Below are positions 1 to 8,719 of a stretch of 64,000 nucleotides of DNA, piece by piece (the stretch's first letter is position 1; the number at the start of each line of letters is the position of its first letter). Below the pieces are notes generated by a model, which was not told the origin of the DNA, ran no database searches, and was given only the letters and a program-made list of their open reading frames with translations. Source of the DNA: Rhizobium sp. P40RR-XXII (GTDB taxonomy: Bacteria; Pseudomonadota; Alphaproteobacteria; Rhizobiales; Rhizobiaceae); NCBI RefSeq assembly GCF_012641405.1, contig NZ_JABAII010000001.1, forward strand, positions 248,001 to 312,000. Direction: 5' to 3'. The position numbers were made by a program, and so were the translations under genes.

Positions 1-190
1 AGCGCTCGCAGAGATGGCGGCACAGGTTTTCGATGCCGATATCATAGGCAATGTGGCGGGAGAAGGCGGTTTCCGGCAGGCCGAGGCTGCCATAGCGCTC
101 GGGCAGATGCCGCATGGCATGATCGCCGAGAATGACCATGCCTTTGTCACGATTGCCGGATATAATTTCGAACGGTCTGAAGTCGATCAT
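1..190 (-). CDS. N-formylglutamate amidohydrolase, N-terminal part (cut by window edge)
   Basis: Reading leftward from an ATG at 190, the first 63 codons are open to the window edge. They contain the stretch DHAMRHLPERYGSLGLP, which I recognise from the N-formylglutamate amidohydrolase (FGase) family, zinc hydrolases that release formate and glutamate in histidine or formyl-amino acid breakdown. An in-frame TAA lies 12 bases before the ATG, so the start is well fixed. The gene is divergent from the DUF1036 gene, with about 150 bases between them. Only the N-terminus is visible, so catalytic residues cannot be checked. Confidence 0.8.
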   Translation of the reverse strand, partial: MIDFRPFEIISGNRDKGMVILGDHAMRHLPERYGSLGLPETAFSRHIAYDIGIENLCRHLCER

Positions 191-344
191 GCGGATTGTC
201 GGTTATCGAAATTTTCAACTCTTTGTTTGATTGCATGTGAGGATGGAAGGTGCAAGGTTTGCAGCTTCGATCGGATGGGAGCGGTGCGAGGCGCCGTCAC
301 CATCCGTGAAGAAAATATAATCGATTAGAGTTGCGTTGACATTC

Positions 345-881
345 ATGGGATGGCGGCGCAAGAAGACGCAACAACGAATAACCGGGAGCCAATTGGAAGC
401 CGTGTCCAGCCAAGTCGCGCCACGTTTCGTTAAGCGGTCAGGTCCGCTCGCCCGAATCGCCTTCCTCATTCTCGCCGCTGCCGCGCCGTTCTTCTTCATG
501 CCAAATGCGGCTCATGCCGACTTCCGCGTTTGCAACGGCACGCAGAATCTCGTCGGTGTCGCGATCGGCTATCGCGCAAAGGATGGCTGGGTGACGGAGG
601 GATGGTGGCAGGTTCCGGCGACCACCTGCGCCACGCTGATCGAGGGGCCGCTTCAATCCCGCTATTATTATCTCTACGCAGAAGATGCGGCTCGCGGCGG
701 CCGCTGGACGGGCGACGTCGAAATGTGCGTGGCGGAAAATGAATTCAAAATCCCAGGCGTGAAGGACTGCTACGCTCGTGGCTACCAAAAGATGGGGTTC
801 AAGGAATACGACACGGGGCGTCAGGCGAGCTGGATGGTTCAGCTCTCCGATACCTCGGGCAGCCAGGAAAGCCAGAATTGA
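345..881 (+). CDS. DUF1036 family exported protein
   Basis: A protein of about 178 residues. A basic N-terminus leads into a hydrophobic stretch (IAFLILAAAAPFFFMPNAAHA) that ends in a likely signal peptidase site, so the mature part is probably periplasmic. The mature part starts FRVCNGT and has the Trp- and Cys-rich pattern of DUF1036 (GWWQVP, CATL, YYYLYAED). The function is unknown. An in-frame TTG lies at 336, but the ATG at 345 is the simpler start. The stop TGA overlaps the ATG of pykA (TGATG), so translation is probably coupled to pyruvate kinase, a pairing typical of rhizobia. Confidence 0.85.
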   Translation: MGWRRKKTQQRITGSQLEAVSSQVAPRFVKRSGPLARIAFLILAAAAPFFFMPNAAHADFRVCNGTQNLVGVAIGYRAKDGWVTEGWWQVPATTCATLIEGPLQSRYYYLYAEDAARGGRWTGDVEMCVAENEFKIPGVKDCYARGYQKMGFKEYDTGRQASWMVQLSDTSGSQESQN

Positions 882-2320
882 TGAGACGCAACCGCAAAGT
901 CAAAATCCTCGCAACGCTCGGTCCGGCCTCCTCTTCGGAGGAAATGATCCAGAAGCTCCATGAGGCCGGAGCAGATCTGTTCCGCATCAACATGAGCCAT
1001 GCCAGCCATGATCTGATGCGCACGTTGATCCAGCGCATTCGCGCCGTCGAAGCCCGCTGTGGTCGTCCGATCGGTATTCTCGCCGACTTGCAGGGTCCCA
1101 AGCTGCGCGTCGGCAAGTTTGCCGAAGGCAAGGTCGATCTCAAGCCCGGCCAGACGTTTACGCTCGACAATCAGGATACGCCCGGCGACAACACGCGGGT
1201 GTTCCTGCCGCATCCGGAAATTCTGGAATCGGTCCAGCCCGGCCATCGCCTGTTGATCGACGACGGCAAGCTGGCTCTGCGCGCCGAGAAGTGCGACGGC
1301 AAGAGCATCGTCACGACGGTCATTTCGGGCACGAAGATTTCGGACCGCAAGGGCGTCAGCCTGCCCGATACGCTGCTCGGTGTCGGCGCGCTGACCGACA
1401 AGGACCGCGTCGACCTCGATGCTGTTCTCGCCACCAACGAAGTCGACTGGGTGGCGCTCTCCTTCATTCAGCGCCCCGAAGACCTGATTGAGGTCCGCAA
1501 GATCTCCCATGGCCGTGTCGGCCTGATGTCGAAGATCGAGAAGCCGCAGGCCGTCGAGCGCATCGAGGAAATCATCGAGCTTTCGGATGCGCTGATGGTG
1601 GCCCGCGGCGACCTCGGCGTGGAAATGCCGCTGGAAGCCGTTCCCGGCATTCAGAAGCAGCTGATCCGCGCCTGCCGTCGCTCCGGCAAGCCGGTGGTCG
1701 TCGCCACGCAGATGCTGGAATCGATGATCTCCGCGCCGGTTCCGACCCGCGCCGAAGTCTCCGACGTCGCAACCGCCGTCTTCGAAGGCGCCGATGCCGT
1801 TATGCTCTCGGCAGAATCCGCATCCGGCGACTATCCGGTCGAATCTGTCTCCATGATGGCCTCGATCGCCGGCACCATCGAGCGCGAGCCGCATTATCCG
1901 GGCATCATCTACGCCCAGCGCGCGCTTCCAGAAGCGACCGGCGCCGATGCGATCTCGCTGGCCGCCCGCCAGATCGCCGAAACACTGAAGCTCGCCGCGA
2001 TTGTTTGCTACACCTCGTCGGGCACGACAGGCCTGCGCGCCTCGCGCGAGCGCCCGCAGGTTCCGATCCTGGCGCTGTCGCCGATCATCCAGACGGCGCG
2101 TCGCCTTTCCGTCGTATGGGGCATGCACTGTGTGGTCACGCACGATGCGACCGACCTCGACGACATGGTCAACAATGCCTGCCGCATCGTCGCCGAAGAA
2201 GGCTTCGGCAAGCCGGGCGACCGCATCATCATTTCGGCAGGCGTGCCGCTCGGTACGCCCGGCGCCACCAACATGCTGCGCATTGCGTATATCGGTTCGG
2301 ACGGCCAGTCCGGCGTGTGA
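881..2320 (+). CDS. pykA: Pyruvate kinase
   Basis: 479 residues, the usual length for bacterial pyruvate kinase, which makes pyruvate and ATP from phosphoenolpyruvate and ADP in the cytosol. It has the N-terminal KILATLGPASS motif, ADLQGPKLRVG, the active-site region KIEKPQAVE and, near residue 239, MVARGDLGVEM. VVVATQMLESM follows, then an alpha/beta C-terminal domain. I use the ATG at 881 rather than the TTG at 878. It overlaps the upstream DUF1036 stop by one base and is followed by a clear terminator. A 537-codon open frame on the opposite strand is only a high-GC shadow. Confidence 0.98.
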   Translation: MRRNRKVKILATLGPASSSEEMIQKLHEAGADLFRINMSHASHDLMRTLIQRIRAVEARCGRPIGILADLQGPKLRVGKFAEGKVDLKPGQTFTLDNQDTPGDNTRVFLPHPEILESVQPGHRLLIDDGKLALRAEKCDGKSIVTTVISGTKISDRKGVSLPDTLLGVGALTDKDRVDLDAVLATNEVDWVALSFIQRPEDLIEVRKISHGRVGLMSKIEKPQAVERIEEIIELSDALMVARGDLGVEMPLEAVPGIQKQLIRACRRSGKPVVVATQMLESMISAPVPTRAEVSDVATAVFEGADAVMLSAESASGDYPVESVSMMASIAGTIEREPHYPGIIYAQRALPEATGADAISLAARQIAETLKLAAIVCYTSSGTTGLRASRERPQVPILALSPIIQTARRLSVVWGMHCVVTHDATDLDDMVNNACRIVAEEGFGKPGDRIIISAGVPLGTPGATNMLRIAYIGSDGQSGV

Positions 2321-2362
2321 TTGCCGACATCCGGTCACGGCAGCACCCTGAAATATCCGAAA

Positions 2363-2390
2363 CCCGCTGTCGCAAGACGGCGGGTTTTTT
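2363..2390 (+). terminator. Rho-independent terminator after pykA
   Basis: Stem CCCGCTGTC paired with GACGGCGGG (one G-T pair) around a GCAA loop, followed directly by six T. It lies 42 bases after the pykA stop and ends the DUF1036-pykA unit. Confidence 0.9.
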
Positions 2391-2451
2391 CTTGTAGCCG
2401 AAGCGCCTGCGATCACCCCCAGGGCAGGCGGATTGAGAAGGAGATATGCCA

Positions 2452-3333
2452 ATGAAAGTCGGATTTATCGGATTGGGTCACATGGGCAGCGCCATGGCGG
2501 TCAATCTCGTCAAGGCCAGGCATGAGGTGACGGTCTACAATCGCTCACGGGACAAGGCCGAGGCTTTGGCCGGCGAAGGTGCTAAGGTTGCCGTGAACGT
2601 GGCGGAAGCCTGCGGCGGCGAGGCCGTCTTCACCATGCTTGCCCATGACGAGGCGCTGTCCGCCGTCGTTCACGGCGATGGCGGCGTTCTCAAGAGCCTT
2701 GGCAAGGGTGCGGTCCATATCTCCGCAAGCACGATCAGCGTGGCGATGTCCGAACGACTGACAAAGGAACACACCGCCGCAGGCCAGCGCTTCGTGGCAG
2801 CACCCGTTTTCGGCCGTCCGGAAGCTGCTGCCGCGGCGAAGCTGTTCGTTGCCGCAGCGGGTGCGCCCGATGCCGTCCAGTCGGTCGCACCGCTCTTCGA
2901 GGCGATTGGTCAGCGTACTTTCGTGCTCGGCGAGGAGCCGAAGGCCGCCAATCTCGTCAAGCTCAGCGGCAATTTCCTCATCGCCGCCGTCATCGAGTCG
3001 CTCGGCGAGGCCATGGCGCTGGTGGAAAAGGGCGGCGTCGACCGGCACGCCTATCTCGATCTGCTGACGTCGACGCTCTTCAATGCGCCGGTCTACAAGA
3101 CCTATGGCGGGCTGATCGCCGATCGCAAGTTCCAACCGGCAGGCTTCACCGCGCCGCTCGGCCAAAAGGATATCCGACTGGCGCTCGCCGCCGGCGAGGC
3201 GCTCAACGTGCCGTTGCCGCTTGCCAGCCTACTGCGCGACCGGTTCCTGACGTTGCTCGCCCATGGCGGCGAGGAGCTGGACTGGTCGGCCATCGGCGCA
3301 TTGGCCGCTAAGGATGCCGGGTTGGTGAGGTAA
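2452..3333 (+). CDS. NAD(P)-dependent beta-hydroxyacid dehydrogenase (HIBADH family)
   Basis: The N-terminal Rossmann motif GFIGLGHMGSAMA and the NRS loop that follows suit a nucleotide cofactor. The later KLSGNFLIA segment carries the catalytic lysine of the 3-hydroxyisobutyrate/6-phosphogluconate dehydrogenase superfamily. About 293 residues, normal for the family. The strong AAGGAG at 2438-2443 sits only 2 bases from the ATG at 2446 but 8 from the ATG at 2452, so I place the start at 2452. The substrate cannot be told from sequence. 2-hydroxy-3-oxopropionate or a semialdehyde are possible. Confidence 0.85.
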   Translation: MKVGFIGLGHMGSAMAVNLVKARHEVTVYNRSRDKAEALAGEGAKVAVNVAEACGGEAVFTMLAHDEALSAVVHGDGGVLKSLGKGAVHISASTISVAMSERLTKEHTAAGQRFVAAPVFGRPEAAAAAKLFVAAAGAPDAVQSVAPLFEAIGQRTFVLGEEPKAANLVKLSGNFLIAAVIESLGEAMALVEKGGVDRHAYLDLLTSTLFNAPVYKTYGGLIADRKFQPAGFTAPLGQKDIRLALAAGEALNVPLPLASLLRDRFLTLLAHGGEELDWSAIGALAAKDAGLVR

Positions 3334-3462
3334 CTATGTAACCATCGGTGACTGAGTGCGAGGGGGGTATCAGAAGTGCGGCATACTCAAAGCCTCCATC
3401 AAGCAACCCCTTGCTAAGTACCCCACCGCATGCAACCTTCCTCTCGCCAAGAGGAGGGACCC

Positions 3463-4098
3463 ATGCATCTCACCACACTGCTCGCCTTTGCCGCCGTTTC
3501 CTTTATCGGTATCGCGACGCCGGGGCCGACCGTGCTTCTGGCGTTGACCAACGGCTCGCGCTTCGGCGTCCGGCGTGCCTTGCCGGGCATGGTCGGTGCT
3601 GTTCTGTCCGATGCCGTTCTGATCAGTGCCGTCGCCATCGGCCTTGGCGCTCTGCTTGCGGCGTCGGAATTCTGGTTCTCGGCGCTGAAATGGGTGGGGG
3701 CTGCCTATCTCGCTTTTCTCGGCATCATGATGCTGCGCTCGAAGGGAAGCATCGATGGCGCCTTGCAGGCGAGCGCGAACCAGCCGAAGGGAACAGCCTT
3801 TGCCATCGGCCTGAAGAGCTTCATGGTCGCCGTGACCAATCCCAAAGGCTATCTCTTCTTCTCGGCCTTCCTGCCGCAGTTCATCGAACCGGCCGCGCCG
3901 CAGCTGCAGCAATACGTCGTTCTGGGCACCATCTTCGCCGCGCTCGATTTCACGATCATGTTCGGCTACGCGGTGTTCGGCTCCCAGGCCGTCCGCGTCC
4001 TGAAATCGGAAGGGGCGAAATGGCTCGAGCGCGTCTGTGGCGGCGCGCTACTGGCTCTTGCCGGATCGCTGGCGCTCTACCGTCGCGCCGTCAATTGA
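3463..4098 (+). CDS. LysE/RhtB family amino-acid exporter
   Basis: 211 residues with about six hydrophobic helices and the family hallmark FIGIATPGPTVLLAL near the N-terminus. A conserved KSFMVAVTNPKGYLFF follows, typical of RhtB/LysE exporters that expel amino acids or homoserine lactone-like compounds. The start is set by GAGGAGGG ending 4 bases before the ATG at 3463. An in-frame ATG at 3430 has no such site. It is convergent with the PLP dehydratase, with a single base between the stops. The substrate is unknown. Confidence 0.88.
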   Translation: MHLTTLLAFAAVSFIGIATPGPTVLLALTNGSRFGVRRALPGMVGAVLSDAVLISAVAIGLGALLAASEFWFSALKWVGAAYLAFLGIMMLRSKGSIDGALQASANQPKGTAFAIGLKSFMVAVTNPKGYLFFSAFLPQFIEPAAPQLQQYVVLGTIFAALDFTIMFGYAVFGSQAVRVLKSEGAKWLERVCGGALLALAGSLALYRRAVN

Positions 4099-4099
4099 T

Positions 4100-5071
4100 T
4101 TAACGACGGCTCAACGCCGCTTCGAAGACATCCTGGTCGACATTGCCGCCTGACGTGACGGCGATCACCGTATCGCCGTCGATATCCCCGCCATGGAAGA
4201 GTGCTGCGGCCAGGGCGACGGCGCCGCCCGGTTCCACCGCGATCTTCAGACGGGTGAAGGCGAGCGCCATGGCCCTTTGCGCTTCCTCATCGGTGACGAC
4301 GAGGCCGGGGCCGCAGAGGCGTTTCAGGATCGGAAAAGTGATGTCGCCGGGCTGCGGGCTGATGATGGCGTCGCAGATCGAGCCCTGCAGCGCGGCATTG
4401 CGTTCGATCTTGCCCGTGACCAGCGAACGGGCGGTATCGTCGAAATTTTCCGGTTCGCACGGGCGCACCTTGAAACCCGGCGCGCGGGATTCGAGCGCCA
4501 GTGCAATGCCCGAGGTCAGGCCGCCACCGCCGCAGGGGACGAGCACGCTTGCGGCATCGATGCCTTCCTCGGCAGCCTGTTCGGCGATTTCCAGTCCCGT
4601 CGTTCCCTGGCCGGCGATCACCTGCGGCTCGTCGAAGGGCTTGATGAGCGTCAGCCCACGCTCCTTTGAAATGTGTGCGCCAATCTCGTCGCGATCTTCC
4701 TTGACGCGATCGTAGAGCACGACCTCGGCGCCGAAGGCGCGGGTATTGGCAATCTTCAGCTTCGGAGCATCCACCGGCATGACGATGACCGAGGGGATGC
4801 CGTGCAGCTTTGCGGCCAGCGCCACGCCCTGCGCATGGTTGCCGGACGAGAAGGCGATGACGCCCCTGGCGCGGACGGACGGCTCCAGCGCAGAGACCGC
4901 CGACCAGCCGCCGCGAAACTTGAAGGAACCGGAATGCTGCAGGCACTCGGCCTTCACGAACAGGCGGCGCCCGGCAATCTCATCGAGAAAGGGCGAGGAG
5001 AGAAGCGGCGTGCGCCGTGCCCGGCCGCCGAGGCGGGTGCGGGCGGCTTCGATCATTGCAATATCGACCAT
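4100..5071 (-). CDS. Threonine/serine dehydratase-like PLP enzyme
   Basis: 323 residues of fold-type II PLP enzyme. It has the cofactor lysine in HSGSFKFRG, the substrate loop SSGNHAQGVA and the phosphate-binding PCGGGGLTSG. A late TSGGNVD motif binds the PLP ring nitrogen. Such enzymes deaminate threonine or serine to 2-oxo acids. The length matches the short catabolic threonine dehydratase, serine racemase or 3-hydroxyaspartate ammonia-lyase types without a regulatory ACT domain. Which of these it is cannot be settled here. It stands alone on the minus strand, convergent with the LysE exporter. Confidence 0.85.
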   Translation of the reverse strand: MVDIAMIEAARTRLGGRARRTPLLSSPFLDEIAGRRLFVKAECLQHSGSFKFRGGWSAVSALEPSVRARGVIAFSSGNHAQGVALAAKLHGIPSVIVMPVDAPKLKIANTRAFGAEVVLYDRVKEDRDEIGAHISKERGLTLIKPFDEPQVIAGQGTTGLEIAEQAAEEGIDAASVLVPCGGGGLTSGIALALESRAPGFKVRPCEPENFDDTARSLVTGKIERNAALQGSICDAIISPQPGDITFPILKRLCGPGLVVTDEEAQRAMALAFTRLKIAVEPGGAVALAAALFHGGDIDGDTVIAVTSGGNVDQDVFEAALSRR

Positions 5072-5160
5072 GGAGGGATCACTCTTTTGATTTCGAGAGG
5101 CTTTCCATCCATAAAGCGACCGGCTTCCCTTTGAAACAAGGAGATTGTCCCCATGACACT

Positions 5161-5733
5161 TCAGGCAATACCGGGCAGCGAGAGATGCCCGACATTGTAG
5201 GTCTGCACACCGGATCGAGTCGGATCTTTCGGCGGCTCGGCCAGCAGGCGGAAGCGCACCAGCGTCCAGTGGGTCGGTTCGAAGGCAACGACCGAGGCGA
5301 GGGCGCCGCCATTCGATATGGCTTGTGTTGCGGCTTCGCTCTCTTCTTTCCGGAGTTCGGCGAGCGATGCGTTGGGATCGATTGCGGCCACCTCACGCGT
5401 GGCGAAGCTGGCGTTGCGAATATCCGCCGAGGTATCGGCGCGCCAGACGACCCAAGTATTGACCTGGGGACGGCCGAAGCTCTCGGTCAGGGCCACGAAG
5501 CCGGGGCCGCAGACGAAGTCGCTCAGGCCTTCTTCCTGCTGCCAGACGTAGAACGGCGCATAGAGATTTTCCCAGCTTGCCGTCACCGCATCGCCCTTTC
5601 TTGCGGTGAGATAGGCCTTGAACTTCAGGCCCGGGAGATTGTCGAGCAGGGGACCCTTGTCGCGGATGCGGCGATCGATGATCGCCATGTCGTAATCCGC
5701 GGGCAGGGGGAAATTATACTGCATGGCGATCAT
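5161..5733 (-). CDS. DUF4865 family protein
   Basis: 190 residues. I recognise the DUF4865 pattern (QYNFPLPADYDM at the start, then YAPFYVWQQEEGLSDFV and FGRP). There is no signal peptide. The function is unknown, although the fold resembles small dimeric alpha/beta-barrel proteins. It is the last gene of a tight minus-strand run with the cupin and tautomerase genes (3-base and 5-base gaps), divergent from a LysR regulator. That layout suggests one operon for turnover of a small reactive compound. Confidence 0.8.
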   Translation of the reverse strand: MIAMQYNFPLPADYDMAIIDRRIRDKGPLLDNLPGLKFKAYLTARKGDAVTASWENLYAPFYVWQQEEGLSDFVCGPGFVALTESFGRPQVNTWVVWRADTSADIRNASFATREVAAIDPNASLAELRKEESEAATQAISNGGALASVVAFEPTHWTLVRFRLLAEPPKDPTRSGVQTYNVGHLSLPGIA

Positions 5734-5736
5734 TGC

Positions 5737-6132
5737 TCATTCCTCCAGCCAGGTCACGGCGCTGCCATCCTGCGCCGCCTGGATACTGATATAGGAAAAG
5801 GTGCTTTTCGCTGCCGCGCCGTGCCGATGGCGCTCGTTCGGCGCGAAGCTGATGCAGTCGCCAGCCCGAAGTTCCTCAGCCGGGCCGCCGAACCGTTCGG
5901 CAAGCCCGATGCCGGACAGGACATAGAGGATCTGTCCGTGCGGATGCTTATGCCAGCGCGTCATGACGCCAGGCTCAAGGGCGCAGCGCATGGCGGTCAG
6001 GCCGCCATTCTCACTGTTCTCCACGAGCGACTCGACCCAGAACGAAGCGGTGGCGATGCCCTCGGGCGAGAGACGCATATTCGTGCCGGCACGGTGGATG
6101 ACGGGTGATTCTCGGGACGTCGTTTGAGGCAT
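5737..6132 (-). CDS. Cupin-domain protein
   Basis: 131 residues with one cupin barrel. WHKHPHGQILYVLSGIG carries the metal-binding His residues and FAPNERHRHGAA carries the second cupin motif. Small cupins of this kind bind Mn, Fe or Zn and act as sugar or carboxylate enzymes. Some are hydroxynitrile lyases. It is the middle gene of the tautomerase-cupin-DUF4865 run. No signal peptide is present, so it is cytosolic. The exact reaction is not known. Confidence 0.85.
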   Translation of the reverse strand: MPQTTSRESPVIHRAGTNMRLSPEGIATASFWVESLVENSENGGLTAMRCALEPGVMTRWHKHPHGQILYVLSGIGLAERFGGPAEELRAGDCISFAPNERHRHGAAAKSTFSYISIQAAQDGSAVTWLEE

Positions 6133-6137
6133 CGCTC

Positions 6138-6530
6138 TCAGGCCTGCTCGATCATCTGCGCGCGGCCATCGGAAAAGGACCAGTCCTCGCGCGCTGCCGT
6201 CGTGATGGTGATCATGATGTCCTCCGGGCGGACACCAGGCGCGTCTCCAAGCAGCTCGGCGACGCGGCGATAAAAGGCCTTCTTGACCTCCGTGCCGCGC
6301 GGCTTGCCGATCGTGACATCAAAGAAGACGTAATCGTCCGAGCGTGGAGTGCTGGCGAAATAGGTTCGATCGAAGACGAGCTCATACGGCTCCAGCTGAT
6401 GAATGGCCTGGAAACGATCGGTTGGCGGCACATCGAAGGCCTCTACCATGGCGCGGTGGAAATTGTCCGACAGTGCCTTGAGATATTCCGGCGACTTGCC
6501 GCGCTGAAGGGTGATGCGGGTGAATGGCAT
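6138..6530 (-). CDS. Tautomerase family protein
   Basis: 130 residues starting MPFTRITLQRG, so removal of Met exposes the Pro-1 catalytic base used by 4-oxalocrotonate tautomerase-like enzymes. The length fits the fused, two-unit Tautomerase_2 type rather than the 60-residue type. It is the first gene of the three-gene run and divergent from the LysR gene, with 111 bases between the starts. LysR control is therefore likely. Confidence 0.85.
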   Translation of the reverse strand: MPFTRITLQRGKSPEYLKALSDNFHRAMVEAFDVPPTDRFQAIHQLEPYELVFDRTYFASTPRSDDYVFFDVTIGKPRGTEVKKAFYRRVAELLGDAPGVRPEDIMITITTAAREDWSFSDGRAQMIEQA

Positions 6531-6606
6531 GGGATTGCTCCTGTTTCCGTGTCACTTGACGAGCATAGAATGCCAGCAGATAATCATCCCGAAAATCAGA
6601 TAATTC

Positions 6607-6621
6607 AGGATTTATAGTCCT
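6607..6621. promoter_or_regulatory. Candidate LysR operator between divergent genes
   Basis: AGGATTTATAGTCCT is an imperfect dyad (AGGA and TCCT arms) in the AT-rich spacer between the tautomerase and LysR starts. It is 20 bases before the LysR ATG. LysR proteins usually bind such interrupted dyads in the shared spacer. No binding is shown by sequence alone. Confidence 0.4.
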
Positions 6622-6641
6622 AAAAATATGGACAGTTATCC

Positions 6642-7583
6642 ATGCGGAAGATTATCTTCGATCTCGATGTACTGCGCAGCTTCGTCACCGGCATGGATCT
6701 CGGCAGTTACGCCAAGGCGGCTGACAGGCTCGGGCGTTCGACCTCGGCAATCAGCGCCCAGCTCAAGAAGCTGGAGGAGCAGGCGGGAATGCCGATCTTC
6801 CGCAAGGCAGGGCGAGGACTGGCGCTGACGGAGGCCGGCGAAACGATGCTCGGCTATGCGCGACGGCTGCTGGATCTGAACGATGAGGCAGCCACGGCGC
6901 TGCATGGGACGGAGCTCGAGGGATGGGTGCGGTTGGGGTTGCAGGAGGATTTCGGGGAAACGCTGCTGCCCGAAGTGCTTGGACGTTTCGCGCGCGCCCA
7001 TCCAAAGGTGCGCATCGAGGCGCGTGTCGTGCGCAATGCGGAGCTTGTGGAGCGAGTGACGTCAGGCAAGCTCGATCTGGCGCTTGCCTGGAGCGACGGC
7101 TTTCGTACTGCTCATTGTGATCGCATTGCGGAAGTGCCGGTCTGCTGGGTTGGTCCGGCGAATGGTGCGGTGAATTGGCATGCCGGCAGCGGCGAGGTTA
7201 TGCCGCTGGCCTCGCTGGAGGCACCCTGTCTGCTGCGGACGATCGCCACGAAGACGCTCGATCGCGCAGGCATCGGCTGGCGGATATCCTTCGTCAGCCC
7301 GAGCCTGGGAGGCCTTTGGGCAGCAACAGCGGCGGGCCTCGGCCTGGCGCTGCGCACCCCGCTGGGCTTGCCGGGTAAAGTGCGGCAACTGGCGCCGGGG
7401 GAGGCCGGTTTGCCAGCCTTGCCGAAGCTGGATCTGGTGCTGCATCGCGCCGAGGCCGAGTCGAGCCCGGCGACGGAACGACTGGCATCGATCATGCTGC
7501 AGGCCGTGCGACAGACCGTCGGCGCCGTACCGCAGAGCCGGATATTCGAGGATGCGCCGGCTCATGATGTCGTCACGGCCTGA
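6642..7583 (+). CDS. LysR-family transcriptional regulator
   Basis: 313 residues. An N-terminal winged helix-turn-helix (about residues 8-65) contains GSYAKAADRLGRSTSAISAQ, and a periplasmic-binding-like effector domain follows. Standard LysR length. It is divergent from the tautomerase-cupin-DUF4865 genes, the usual sign that it controls them. The last 22 bases overlap the 3' end of the convergent alpha/beta hydrolase gene. Confidence 0.9.
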   Translation: MRKIIFDLDVLRSFVTGMDLGSYAKAADRLGRSTSAISAQLKKLEEQAGMPIFRKAGRGLALTEAGETMLGYARRLLDLNDEAATALHGTELEGWVRLGLQEDFGETLLPEVLGRFARAHPKVRIEARVVRNAELVERVTSGKLDLALAWSDGFRTAHCDRIAEVPVCWVGPANGAVNWHAGSGEVMPLASLEAPCLLRTIATKTLDRAGIGWRISFVSPSLGGLWAATAAGLGLALRTPLGLPGKVRQLAPGEAGLPALPKLDLVLHRAEAESSPATERLASIMLQAVRQTVGAVPQSRIFEDAPAHDVVTA

Positions 7584-8626
7584 GATCCGGCGCTGGATTC
7601 GGAAGATTCTCCCGTCAGGCCGGCGATACGGATTTCAGCCTGGGTTGCCAGTATCCGTAAATCGCGCGGCTGGCCCGCCAGCCGTTCGATGGCTGCGATC
7701 GCAACATCCGTGGTCACATAATCGGGCTTGTGGCCGAGATTGCGGATTGTGATGAGTTCCGCACCCGCGATATCCCGCGCAAGCCCGCGCGAATGCAATT
7801 TCTCCAGGACGATATCGTCGCTGTCGCCGGTAATGATGATGGTGGGCGCCGTGATCTCGCTGTAGCGCGTCGCATGGGTCGAGACATAGGCAAAGAGATT
7901 GACCACGTCGATTGCATTGTTGCGGAAGGTCTGTGGCCGCAACACGAGTTCCGGCGCTGTCTTCATGATATAGTCCGCCGGCCGCGCATTCGGATGGAAG
8001 ATGTTGAGCGTACCGGTATCAACCCGGCGCAGGCCGATCGGAATGACGAAGAGCTGGGTGAAGAGCCAGCCGAAGACCGGCATGGCGGCGAGCGTATAGT
8101 ACCAGTCGACGCCGCCGGGCCAGGGGTGAGTCGCCGGAGCGAGGAAGAGCAGCCCTTCCGTCTTTTCGGGATGACGCATGCCGAAGGCCGCAGCTATCGC
8201 GCCGCCGAAGGAATGACCGATGATGATGGCACTCTTGATGCCGCGCCCGTCCATCAGTTTGGCGATGGCGTCGGCTTGGCCGGAGGGGAGGGCATTTTCG
8301 GCCGTCCCGCGCTCGGAATAGCCGTGACCGGGCCGATCGACGAACAGCATTTCAGCGCGGCCGCTTAAAGGTGCCGCAAAGGCTTCGAACTGATCGCGCA
8401 GATTGCCGCTGGCGCCGTGGATGAAGACAAGAGCCGGCAAGTCCGCCGTCGTCGGTCGCGGCAGATGCACGGCGTTCAGGCGGTAGCCGCCGATATCAGT
8501 AAGTTCGCCGATATTGGGATAGGTCTGCTCGATGGCACGCGTTTTGTAGGCGGAAAAGCCCGCGGCAACGACAAGAAGCATGACAATGGCAGCGAGAAGA
8601 GAATCGAACATTGCAGCACGGATCAA
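7562..8626 (-). CDS. Alpha/beta hydrolase, membrane-anchored
   Basis: 354 residues. A hydrophobic N-terminal stretch (LLAAIVMLLVVAAGFSAY) looks like a signal anchor. An alpha/beta-hydrolase core follows with the oxyanion region VFIHGASGN, the nucleophile elbow GHSFGGA and a late His in NLGHKPDY. The substrate is unknown. The start could be the ATG at 8611 instead. The 3' end overlaps the LysR gene by 22 bases, so each transcript is partly antisense to the other. Confidence 0.85.
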   Translation of the reverse strand: MIRAAMFDSLLAAIVMLLVVAAGFSAYKTRAIEQTYPNIGELTDIGGYRLNAVHLPRPTTADLPALVFIHGASGNLRDQFEAFAAPLSGRAEMLFVDRPGHGYSERGTAENALPSGQADAIAKLMDGRGIKSAIIIGHSFGGAIAAAFGMRHPEKTEGLLFLAPATHPWPGGVDWYYTLAAMPVFGWLFTQLFVIPIGLRRVDTGTLNIFHPNARPADYIMKTAPELVLRPQTFRNNAIDVVNLFAYVSTHATRYSEITAPTIIITGDSDDIVLEKLHSRGLARDIAGAELITIRNLGHKPDYVTTDVAIAAIERLAGQPRDLRILATQAEIRIAGLTGESSESSAGSQAVTTS

Positions 8627-8719
8627 ATATCGTAAGACACTAATCTAGCGCAGTTTCGCGGCTTTTTCATCCCCTCCAACTCGGCTTCGACGAAAGGAAG
8701 AGCGTTTGCGGCCGTGATA

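Noticed and set aside
839..2452. 537-codon open frame opposite pykA
   Set aside because: It is a high-GC shadow: pykA on the other strand has all family motifs, and the translation has no recognisable domain.
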